Shown here: positions 46,901 through 56,108 of the stretch, in pieces | How the letters are laid out: each line of letters opens with the position of its first letter | How positions within the stretch are numbered: position 1 is the stretch's first letter | NCBI GenBank assembly: GCA_024362935.1 | Contig: JANCRA010000025.1 | Span: 14,224,936 to 14,288,935, forward strand | DNA from: Setophaga petechia | Taxonomy: Eukaryota > Chordata > Aves > Passeriformes > Parulidae | DNA length: 64,000 nucleotides | Direction of reading: 5' to 3' | Notes under the pieces: generated by a model | The model's database searches: none | What the model was told of the DNA's origin: nothing | The model's input: the letters and a program-made list of their open reading frames with translations, nothing else | Program-made: the position numbers and the translations under genes

Positions 46901-49900
46901 GCTTTTCCATTCTTTGAAGTCAGCCACGTGCATTTCACTCTAATTAGTCACTGATAGGATGTGATGTATACAACAGCTCCTCCCATAGGACTGGGAAAAG
47001 TGACACTTCCCTGACTGTCACAGTTTTATTAGTACAGAAGACAGGCTCCTGTTGCAATTTCAAGCAAAACAGAACAATTCTGCATGAAAGCAGATATTTA
47101 ACTCTCTGATCTTACAGGCTGTGTTTTCCCCTCTGTTAGGGAATGAGGGGAAGGAGTTGTTCTCCTTTAAATTGTGGGAAGTACCCTGTCCTTGTAAGTC
47201 ATTGTCACATATTGGTTCCAACCTCAAAGGAAGAACCTTGCTGAAATGTGTGACCACAGGGTCTTTCCCACCACAGGGAAACAGCTCAGCTGTTTTCTTC
47301 ATAAACCTTGTTCTGGCTTTTTTATTTCACCCCTCCAGGTTAAAGAGCTTTGTGATTTGTACACCATCTGCATACAGGAGCATGTGGCCTGTCAGAAATG
47401 CTCTTTTGAAGTAAAGAGCAAAAGCACCATGTTAACCCTTCCACTCCCAGTGCTGGATGCCAATTCTCACAGGCTGAAGACTCTGGTAAGTTTAGCAGCA
47501 GCACCTTTTCCTTAGGAGATGATTCTGTTCATAGTGGATTTTTCAAATGCCAGTGGACCTCTTTGACCACTTTATACTGTTTCAGCATAAGGCAGCTGCT
47601 TTGAAAACCTTTAAGGCTTTGAAGTATAAAAGACATTTATACATCAATGCCTTCTTTGTGGAATATGTGTAATTTTTTCCCCCCAACTATTACAATCACA
47701 GCAGCAGCTGGGAAAAATGAGGTACCTTTTGTTTCAGGCTGCAGTCTTTTGTCATTTGTACAAAACATGCCTTCTGTAGCTTTGCTGTTTGCTTGGGCCC
47801 TCTGAAATAATGTAGAAATAAAAATCTGGCTGAAGAAATTCAGTTGAAAGAAGTCTCTGTCTTCTTAGGAGGACTGTCTGCAATACTTCTTCCATCCAGA
47901 GGAGCTGACTGGACAAAACATGTGTTTCTGTCAACAATGTGGGAGGAAGACACCTTTTCTCCAGGTAATTGGAGAATTATTTCCCCATGTCTCATACCCA
48001 GAACTCCCTTGCAGACTGGGGAGGGTGGGGAGAGGGCTCAACCATAGCAAGTTTAAGAGGAGATCAACAGCTCAGATTTGCCAGCACAGCAGTGTCAGTG
48101 AGATATAAACCACAGACACCTTTCCTCCTGTTAGGAGGGAGGTCCTGTGCTCTGGTGTCTCAAGGAGGTTGGTTTGCCTCTAGTGCTACCAGCATGGGGC
48201 TAGGAAAGCACATGAGAGGTGAAGCAGCCCTTGAGACACCCAAGGCTGGGTGCTGATGACACTGAAGCTGAGAAACTTGGTTATCACAGCTCTGTTTTGT
48301 GTGCAGATGGGTTACAAAGGTTTGGCATCTGCTGTGCCTGGGAATTGGCAAATATTTACTGGAGCACTGGCTGTTCTCCATTCTGCACACACTGGGTGGC
48401 AGTGGCTGTTTGCACCCCACCTCCCCAGGGTTTGGCCCCAGTTTTCAGTTGCATTATTGATTCTTTCCAGAGCATGAAGCTCGTCCATCTGCCACAGACC
48501 CTGACCTTGCACCTGAAGCGCTTCTGCTTTGAGAGATCCTCTCGCACACACAAGCTGAGCCACTCCCTGCCATTCCCACAAGAACTTGATCTCAGGCAAG
48601 TCTTGGCAGAAAGTCAGTGCCAAGCAGATGACAATGAAAAGGTGAGATACTCCTGTTCAAAAAGGAAAGATTTGCTTCATTTTCATAAAAACTGATGTGA
48701 CAGGCCAGCTGCTGTGGGTGTGGGCTCTCTGCTTCATTTTCATAAAAACTTAAGAGATCACACCAATACTTCTCTCAGTTCAAAGTACCTGTCTTAAAAA
48801 TTTGTGTCTCAAACTTTGCCTGTGCCTGGTGTTGTCTCACATCCCGTAGTTTTAACTGATTCAGCCATCATTCAAAATTCTGCACTCAGATTAAATCACC
48901 AAAGGCCCCATAACTGGAGCTTCCTGCGTGAAGGATAAAAGCCAGGCTTTGCAGATCTCACCTGTCCAAGACAGGGGAACTCTGCTTTTGCTATTTCCCA
49001 TGCAGTATTGTTGATATTTTTGGCCACAGAGTTTGGTACTGTTGGCCACAACAGCTTTGCTAGGCAGCCGAGATGGATCTGCCCCACTGTGAGTGTGTTT
49101 CTCTACCTGGGAAATAACAAGGGGGAGTGTGGCAACAGCAGAAGTCACCACTGCAGGGTTGGCTCTGGTGGACCTCTTTGCTGCTCCTTTGCTGTCCTCC
49201 TGCCTTTTTCACAATCCTCTGGGCTGCCAGCCCATAGCTGATGGGCAGAACTGAGGGTAAGAGCAAAAAAAGGCAGGATTCTCAAGGCCAATCTGATCTC
49301 TTTTCCTTACAAAATGCACGTCCTTGCTGCCCTGGCTGCTGCTTCTCTACAGTCCATGGCAGATGGGAATTGCTGCACTGGCAGTGTCTCTGTGTGTCTC
49401 TTGGCAGGCTACCTGGCAGTACGAGCTCTTTGCTGTGGTTGCTCATTCAGGATCAGCCAGCTGTGGCCATTACTGCGCCTACATCCGGAGCCTCACAGAC
49501 TGTAAATGGTATTGCTTCAACGATTCTCAGGTTTGCCAGGTGAGCACATCCAGCCACCTTCCCTTTGTGCCTTCCTGGACACTCCTCCAGCTCTCATCCA
49601 GTCTGACTGGTGCTGATGAGAGAGAACCAGGAAAGGAAACTGAGGCTGGAGAGCTTTGTCCTCCTCTGCTACAGGATGCTCTGCGCTGAGGGCAGAGTGA
49701 GTCCTGCATCAAACAAGGCCTCAGGTTCTGTTTTGTGTGGGATTCTTATTCTCTGAACCTGAGAGAAGCAGAGAAAAGAATGATCAGAGCAATTCTCATC
49801 TCATTTGCTGCTCCTGTGTTGTGCCAAAGCAGAATGCAATATGGAGATTGTTTACCCACAGTGATGGGGTTGTGTTTCCTCAGCCTATTCGGGCAAAGTG

Positions 49901-51890
49901 TGTGTCCAGACTGTTGGTCAGGAGATAGTCTCAAAATTCTGTTCAACTGAGTGCTTGTGCAGTTTCAGTTTAGATGTAGTGTAATATAGTATAGAATAAT
50001 ATAGTACAATGTAGGAAAAGAATGTGGCTCTTTCCTTAGAGCCCACACCCACAGCCGCTGGCCTGTCACACCAGGCCCCTGCCCAAAGGCCCTCTCTGTG
50101 GGATTCACGTTCCCTGAACCTGAGAGAAGCAGAGAAAAGAATGATCAAAACAATTCTCATCTCATTTGCTGCTCCTGTGTTGTGCCAAGGTAGAATGCAA
50201 TATGGAGATTGTTTACCCACAGTGATGGGGTTTTGTTTCCTTGGTCTGTCAGGGCCAAGAGTGTGTCCAGACTGTTGGTGAGGAGGCAGTGACAAGATTT
50301 TGGGCAGTGGAGTTGAGTTGGGTGCTTGTGCAGTTTCAGTTTAGATGAGGTGTAATATAGTGAAATATAGTATAGAATAACATAACATAACAAAAGAAAC
50401 ATCATATCATATCATATCATAACATATCATATAATATAACATCATATCATATCAAAAATATAGTATCATATATAAAATATACAGTATAATATATAATCCA
50501 ATATATAATATAATATAAATAATAGATAAATATATAACATATAACATCATATAATATATAACATATAATATAGTATATAGTATAATATACTATAATATAC
50601 TAAGTATACTATAATATACTATACCATACCATACCATATAATTAATTAGCCTTCTGATATCATAGATATCAGATATCCTGCTCATCATTCCTCCCACCAA
50701 TTGGACAAGAATTACACCGGTAGTTTTGTGCATTGTAGAATGCAGAAACATTCTGAATATTGCAGAATATTCAGGATATTTGCTGAATATCCCACTTGAT
50801 GCACCCTACATCTGTTTAATGTATACTACCAATGATAATTTTGCCCCAACAAGGGGGGAAGAACGATGCATCTGACTCCATCTTATCAGAAGGCTAATTA
50901 ATTACTTAATTATACTATATTATTCTATATTATATTACATTACATCTAAACTGAATCTGCCAAGCACTCAACTCTGCACACACTGCCCTCATCTCATGAC
51001 TGTCAGCCCACAGTCCTGACTTACACACACACTTGGCCCTGATAGGCCAAGGAACAAAACACCATCACTCTGGGTAAATAATCTCCATATTGCATTCTGC
51101 TTTGGCACAAACATGGGCACAGCAAATGATAAGAATTGTTTTTCCTTTCTCTGAAGTTCAGAGAATACTTCTGGGTTTCACATTCTTGGGAAGAATTGTG
51201 CCTTGCTTTTCTCTGTGAAGAGAAATGTGGTGACAGTGTATATTCAGAACTGTTTTTACTCCAAGAGCAAAAGCAATAAACCAATTTATTGAAAGGTGTT
51301 TAGTTCCTGGAAGTGCCACTTACACCACTCCTATGAGAATTCCGGGGATGGTATCAGAATTTTTCCATCTCTTAAGAGTTTTTACCAGCCTCCTCCTGTG
51401 TGTTTTTCTTCTCTAGGTATCATGGGATGATGTTAAATGCACCTATGGACGTTCCAACCTCTGCTGGTATGCAAACGTATCCCTGATTTTTCCTAATGCT
51501 GCTCTAGACATTGGAATGAGGGTAGCAAAGAGAGGGGAGACAAACTGGTCTGGGAACATTGCCTGGGGTGTAGTGGGGATGCAGGAGATGTGTTAATCAG
51601 GATTTCCCCCCGCTTTTTGTTTTGATGCATTGTAAGAAAATGAGCTTACAGGAGGGAGATAATCTCTCCTATAAACCAGCAAATCTTGGGAATGCTGGAG
51701 AGGACCAGCTTAGTTGACCTAAAGCTCAGAAAGCTGAGCAGGAGCAATTCTGGGACATTACCTAGAGCTTCAAAACATGCCTTGTGATGTGCTTTCTCTT
51801 TGCCTCCACAGGAGAGAAACAGCCTATCTCTTGTTTTACATGAAAAAGCACCCTCGGCAGCCCTGGCCAGGGGTATCAGAATGTCTCTGA
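42187..51890 (+). CDS. USP18: USP18, ISG15-specific protease / interferon brake (ten coding exons)
   Basis: Cysteine protease of the USP fold that removes ISG15 in mammals and, independently of catalysis, binds IFNAR2 to damp type I interferon signalling. Exon joins give 388 residues, against 372 in human. The Cys box reads GLYNLGQSCCLNSLLQVF with catalytic Cys68. The FVQHDAAQLFLTLWNL segment corresponds to the ISG15-contact region. Zinc-type pairs are CQKC (182-185) and CQQC (234-237). The His box has CGHYCAYI with His323, and FNDS at 339-342 completes the site. The N-terminal 56 residues are charged and unlike human. The C-terminus runs past the human end with about 14 extra residues. Interferon elements lie upstream at 39.02-39.07 kb. 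Frame and splice phases are consistent throughout. Confidence 0.95.
43000..43096 (+). CDS. USP18: USP18 exon 3 (catalytic Cys box)
   Basis: Acceptor CCCTACAG|AAGCTA. Encodes the Cys box with catalytic Cys68 followed by a second Cys, as in human. The donor is CGGAG|GTACCT. Confidence 0.93.
43374..43958. repeat. 585-bp AT-rich block with (AT)n
   Basis: Over 90 percent A/T, with nested words such as TTATAAAT and ATAATATTA, ending in about 30 uninterrupted AT units at 43,883-43,941. It lies in USP18 intron 3. A Tyr/Ile repeat frame over it is an artefact. Confidence 0.9.
44837..44982 (+). CDS. USP18: USP18 exon 4
   Basis: Acceptor GTTCCAG|GATCAC, donor GAAT|GTAAGC. Encodes RITVPSSLSQRRSNVPYQ then MLLLLEKMQ, closely matching the human segment. 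Confidence 0.92.
45945..46205 (+). mobile_element. CR1 LINE 3' fragment in USP18 intron 4
   Basis: Sense CR1 landmarks in order: TTGGGAAGAAATTTTTTACT, GTGGTGAGACACTGG, AGAAAAGCTGTGGGTGC, AAGTGTTCAAGGCCAGATTG and TCCTTCCAACCCAAAGCATT. It is moderately diverged. Confidence 0.88.
46477..46556 (+). CDS. USP18: USP18 exon 5
   Basis: Acceptor TCGTGCAG|TGTTTG, donor GAGCTG|GTAAGG. Encodes LFVQHDAAQLFLTLWNL, the segment that in the mammalian enzyme helps make the ISG15-specific contact. Confidence 0.92.
47339..47485 (+). CDS. USP18: USP18 exon 6
   Basis: Acceptor CCCTCCAG|GTTAAA, donor ACTCTG|GTAAGT. Encodes the first Cys pair (CQKC) and the STMLTLPLPVLD strand. Confidence 0.93.
47869..47964 (+). 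CDS. USP18: USP18 exon 7
   Basis: Acceptor TTCTTAG|GAGGAC, donor CTCCAG|GTAATT. Encodes EDCLQYFFHPEELTGQ and the second Cys pair (CQQC). Confidence 0.93.
48471..48641 (+). CDS. USP18: USP18 exon 8
   Basis: Acceptor CTTTCCAG|AGCATG, donor GAAAAG|GTGAGA. Encodes LVHLPQTLTLHLKRFCF and the LSHSLPFPQELDLRQ strand pair of the USP fold. Confidence 0.93.
49408..49539 (+). CDS. USP18: USP18 exon 9 (catalytic His box)
   Basis: Acceptor CTTGGCAG|GCTACC, donor GCCAG|GTGAGC. Encodes QYELFAVVAHSG, then SCGHYCAYI with the catalytic His323, and WYCFNDS. The residue two before the His is Cys where human has Ser. Confidence 0.93.
49728..50035 (+). mobile_element. Partial LTR, family B, + strand
   Basis: 5' part of a family B LTR (CTGAACCTGAGAGAAGCAG, ATGGAGATTGTTTACCCACA, TCAGTTTAGATGTAGTGTAA). 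It stops before the poly(A) region and is followed by about 55 bases of other sequence and then a second copy. Confidence 0.75.
50090..50700 (+). mobile_element. LTR, family B, + strand, with expanded repeats
   Basis: Full-length family B copy whose A/T-rich core has expanded to about 270 bases of CATAT/ATATA pentanucleotides (50,385-50,655) just before TTAGCCTTCTGATATC. It is about 155 bases from an inverted copy at 50,855-51,200. Confidence 0.78.
50855..51200 (-). mobile_element. LTR, family B, minus strand
   Basis: Inverted relative to the neighbouring copies. Shares TCTTATCAGAAGGCTAATTA, CATCTAAACTGAATCTGCC, AATCTCCATATTGCATTCTG and TTTGGCACAA with the 33.8-kb copy. Lies in USP18 intron 9. 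Confidence 0.8.
51417..51466 (+). CDS. USP18: USP18 exon 10
   Basis: Acceptor CTCTAG|GTATCA, donor TGCTG|GTATGC. Encodes VSWDDVKCTYGRSNLC, equivalent to human VSWEDIQCTYGNPNY. It is short (50 bases) but unambiguous. Confidence 0.9.
51812..51890 (+). CDS. USP18: USP18 exon 11 and stop
   Basis: Acceptor CTCCACAG|GAGAGA. Encodes WRETAYLLFYMKK and then about 14 residues not present in human (ending GVSECL), followed by TGA. Confidence 0.9.
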
Positions 51891-53620
51891 CAGCTGTGCA
51901 TTGTCCCTGGAGCTCAGCAACTCTGTGCCAGTGAGGACATGCACAGATGTTCCACAGGAAAGACATTCTGCACTCAGCAACCTTCAGGCTTCACAGTTTG
52001 TGAAAAAAGTGCAGCAGACACTCAGCTAGAGAAAGGATGAGAAAGTATCTAGGAACTGTTGCAAATAGAGAACTTTTCTTTTGTGTGTGTTTTTTTTTTA
52101 TATTTATATGAGTCTACATGTTAATTTCCTCTTTAAAAGATGGTGAAGTTAGTCCTTGTCTCTGCTGTCTTATTATTTTCCTCATTGCTGATGCCTGGAT
52201 CCCATTCCAGGGGAAGTGTTTGTCCAGAAAGGCTATGGGATGCTCCAGGGAGGTGTGTGGTGTGTCTGGAGAGCTCTGGGAGCCATACAGAGCATGTAAG
52301 AGCTTGAGATTTACTTTGACCTTTTAGCACCATGTTAGAGGCTGGCAAGCTGAGCAGGAGACCCCAAAAATCACCCCAGAAACAACTGGGGGAAGGATCA
52401 GAAACCTTATGGCACACACTCCTTAAAGCCTCCCTGAAAATGAATCACTGCAGGGGCTGGGATGTTTTAAATCAGGAGCTATTGGAGCAGTTCTGATTCC
52501 CAAGATGAGTTTGTTTAAATTTGTGCAGGTGATTATTATTTCAACAGGCTTATGAGGCTTTTAGATGCATTTTCTATCCTGAAGAGGAAAATATTCAGAG
52601 CAGCAGAGATTCCTAAGCTGGTTAGTGATTTTGCACAATACAGGCCATACATGGTGATGAGGAAAGTGAGATGCCTTGATGTGCTTGAATTTTTGGGATT
52701 TTTGGTTGTGTGGCTTTTGAAACACTTGCTGATCCTCTTGGATTGAGGATGCCAGCAGTCTGGGATCTGGAAGTACCTTCACCCTAATACACTTTATGAC
52801 TGTATCTCTACAAAGGTGCTGTTTTTGTGAGATTGAGCAATTATGAAATTATATTAAAATTATATAAATTATATTAAACTATAAAACGAATATAGATATA
52901 CTGCCATCTATGTATAACCTAATTTTTGTGAAGTTCACAAATCATGTCCATTTTCTGAAGGTAAACTGAAAAATCTTAGAGCATAGCTGTGAAATTACCC
53001 TTTCATGGTTTAGCAGGTATTTATTTCACTGTATTAGCAAGGTCCATTAATCTGTTCAGCTCTGTATGTGTATTGTTTATTTTGTGGGAAAAAAATCCCA
53101 GTGTATTATTTGCCAGCAGGATGAGGAATTTTCAGCCTGCTCACCTTCAGGAATGCATTGCACCCTTTCTAAAGCATCTTGCAATGGGTGAGTAAGAAAA
53201 CAAAGTTTCTGTTTGCTTTTCCAGCACTTTGCCTCTGTGAAGGAGCTGAAAAAAGCTGCATTTTTCTTAGCTGACCCGTGAAGTTAATGGGATTAGAGAC
53301 TGACATTTCTAATTATCTATAACTTGAAATTAAAAAACTTATGCTTATGAAAAATGCCTTAAATGCATCATAACCTTCCAGGGATGTCACTCATCAAGGA
53401 AACAATTACATAGATATATTTAAGAATCTTTTCAATCTGTGAAAAAATCCACATTTAATTCCAATGAAAAGTAATCAGTGGTTTTTCTAAATAAAATATT
53501 ATGGGATACATCCCTTAAAATCAGTAGTGTGGTTTATTCTTTATCTATTCTTCCTAAACACTGAATGCAGGTTGAGTATTCAGGGTAGAGCTGCTGCTAA
53601 TGTTTATCTGCAAGACCCAT
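51891..53620. other. Probable USP18 3' UTR and flank
   Basis: There is no exon-like sequence. The first canonical AATAAA after the stop is at 53490, which would give a 3' UTR of about 1.6 kb. ATTAAA variants lie near 52,851 and 52,871, either of which could serve instead. Confidence 0.4.
53490..53495 (+). terminator. AATAAA, possible USP18 poly(A) signal
   Basis: First canonical hexamer downstream of the USP18 stop. A GT-rich stretch (TAGTGTGGTTTATTC) follows about 30 bases on. The assignment is by position only. Confidence 0.35.
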
Positions 53621-53624
53621 GGTG

Positions 53625-54135
53625 TGTCTTGGTTTGAAAAGACAGGTGTTTGAAATGGAAAATACAAACCCCCTCCCTCTGAATTATTGTAATTTTTGAA
53701 ACTAAGAGGCTCTCAGGCAAAGATATGGGGATAGGAATAACAGTTCTTTAGGAGGAAAATTAAAAATACAAACGCAATGGTGCTGGAGATGAGCCTGGGC
53801 TGCCTCTGGCAATGCAGGGCAGCAGAAAGCTGCTCCTCTGGGAATGCAGGGGGCAAAGGCTGCTGGGGTGTCCCAAAGCTCAGATTGTATCCAGGTAGGA
53901 ATGCTTGGCTCCTCCCCTGGGAGGAGCATCTCCCCATGGGATGATGGGATTGGATCAGCCTGGCAGGGACATTCATTGGCCATGGGCAGAAGATCATTAA
54001 TAATTAATGGCCCATGAACAGAAGAGGTCTCCTGGAGGGAGGATTGGTTATGGAAGAGATAAAGAAAACTGCCCAATGAACAGCAGATAACTGCCCCACT
54101 TCTGACAGATGGGAAATAGAATACTGTCACCCTGT
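53625..54135 (+). mobile_element. Songbird-type ERV-derived repeat
   Basis: Begins TGTCTTGGTTTGAAAAGACA, with AACCCCCTCCCTCTGAATTA and GGGGATAGGAATAACAGTTC following. From memory, this start is that of a dispersed retroviral LTR-type repeat common in passerine genomes. It ends near ATAGAATACTGTCACCCTG. No viral reading frame is present. Confidence 0.65.
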
Positions 54136-55990
54136 TTTTTTCAAGTTTTTCTAAGCCTATTTACATTCTTGTAACAAACTTTCTCACACCCTTTATGTAA
54201 ATAACTTACTGTTTTGCATTCTTTTATGGAGGAAGAGAAATTTGATAGACTGTTAGTTTGTCCAGTGTCATTGGAGAGGTGGCACTGTCATCTCCAATCC
54301 ACTGTCACTTCTGGAAATCTATAAATGTTAGAGTTAAAAATTAGATCTCTTCTTTTTTACCTTGAAAAAACAAGCAAACAAAACCACAAAACCAAATCAA
54401 CCAAACAAAAACCCAACAAAGAACAAAACCCGAAAACAAACAATAAAATCCCCAAACCAAAAAACCCAAAAACCAAAACAACAGAATACCCCCAAACCAT
54501 ATCTTACACCTCGGGACACAGAGAAAACCAGCTAAACCTGGACACTTCACCCTTGTGCTGGAGGCACTGTGAGTTTGTTTTCAGGTTTGCTGTCACATGA
54601 AAGCTTTAATTACTTCCACATGGAGATGGCAGAGTGGGAGGGTGAGTGAACTGCACTGCAAAAACTCCAGTTAAAAAATTACCTGAGCTGAGCTGCTTCT
54701 GCAAAAAGCCACCTTGGCTGCCCCTGTGTCCACAGCAAAGCCCAGCCTTGTGCTGGATGAACTGCCCAAGGAGTTATTTTCAGTTCAGTGCTGGTGTGCT
54801 GCTGAACAGGAGAGAGGTGGGAACCTCTCCCTGGGGCTGCTGACATGAAACAGCTCCTGGCATTTCTGCCAGAAACACTTTTCTACTAAAAACTGTTGCA
54901 AAAGAGCTGGGAATATTTGTCCTGTGTTTGAGTCACTGTGCAAATGAAGCCCAGCACCAATCCCAAGGGTTTTGCAAAGCCAGATAAAGCCAAGAGGATG
55001 TGTTTGGAGAGATTATTGCAGGTCCTGGTAAATCCTCATTTCCCTTTTTTGTTTGGTTTAGGATTACAATGCATAGCAAATTACACATCCTCTGCTCCAT
55101 CCCTGACAGGCTCCTCCTCAGATTCAGATATTCCTCACCTTCAAGAAATGCACAGAAAACCAGGGGAAAAAAAGTAAATACATGTAATAAATGTCTCACA
55201 AAGGTATTCATTTCTAAAATGTCAATATGTAATTTACAAAATCACTGAAGGACAGGGAAACAATGATTCAGAGAGTCATGGTCATCACAGATCTCTCCTC
55301 TACATAATACCCTTTTCTCATAAATCAGGAGAAAAATCCATGTAGGGGAATGAAATCTCTACCTAGCAGCCCTGAGCACTACAATTGCTGGTTAAATCCT
55401 GCTTTCATTGCAGAATTTAGGCCATCAGCACTGATCTTTTTGAAATAAACCAGAAATAAAATTAAAAGGGTTCCAGAGTGACCACTTATCATAAAATGGC
55501 TGAGAGCAAAAGCTTTGGGGAGCCTTGAGATTAAATATATATATATATATAAATAAAGGAAATATAAAAAAGCATAAAACCATCAGTGCCTGGTGCTGTG
55601 GGGATGAAGGCATATTGAGAATTTTAAAAAAATGATTCCTCCTGTGGACAGGTTAATGCTCCCTCCTGAGACCAGCAGATCTCCGGCATCTTCTGGTGAT
55701 GTGTTCAGGACAGGTGAGATGAGAAATGGTTTTGGGGCATGTGCCAACTCCCCAGATACCATTTTTCTTGCAGAAAAGCAGAGACTGTGAGGTTTACAAA
55801 AACCTGCAACCTCCACCAATGCAAAATTGCCATGATGAGCTCACTCATATATTCTTGAGGAGCTTGCAACCAGTTTTTAAGTTCTTCAAAGGCTGAGCTA
55901 AACTAAACTCCCTGCCTCCTCTTATGATAGCTCTTCTGCCCATATTTTCCTTGTCTGCAGCCAGTCAGCAGGCAGGAGGGAGGGGCAAAG
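54136..55990. other. Intergenic between USP18 and the AKR gene
   Basis: Contains an A/C-only tract at 54.4 kb, a short AT run at 55,533-55,552 and otherwise unique sequence. No exon is recognised. Confidence 0.6.
54362..54502. repeat. A/C-only low-complexity tract
   Basis: About 140 bases nearly free of G and poor in T (CAAACAAAACC, AACCCAAAAACC and similar), like the 11.2-kb tract. It yields spurious hydrophobic frames on the minus strand. Confidence 0.8.
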
Positions 55991-55993
55991 CTG

Positions 55994-56002
55994 ATTTAAA
56001 AG
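55994..56002 (+). promoter_or_regulatory. TATA-like box of the AKR gene
   Basis: ATTTAAAAG lies about 45 bases upstream of the AKR start codon. With the usual 25-30 base offset, it implies a start near 56,025 and a very short 5' UTR. There is no CpG island here, unlike PEX26 and USP18. Confidence 0.45.
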
Positions 56003-56042
56003 GTTTGGCAAGAGCCCACAGCCCCTCCTTGCCTGACTGCAC

Positions 56043-56108
56043 ATGGCCACTCACCTGGAGCTGCCTGCTGGTGGGAGGATGCCCATCCTGGGACTGGGGA
56101 CCTGGCAG
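56043..56108 (+). CDS. AKR coding exon 1
   Basis: ATG at 56043, 22 codons ending GLGTWQ, donor GGCAG|GTACCT. Trp21 of the substrate pocket is present. The 66-base length equals that of AKR1B exon 1. Confidence 0.88.

Noticed and set aside
54341..54550. Hydrophobic minus-strand frame with Trp/Phe/Leu runs
   Set aside because: Same cause: the A/C-only tract at 54.4 kb.
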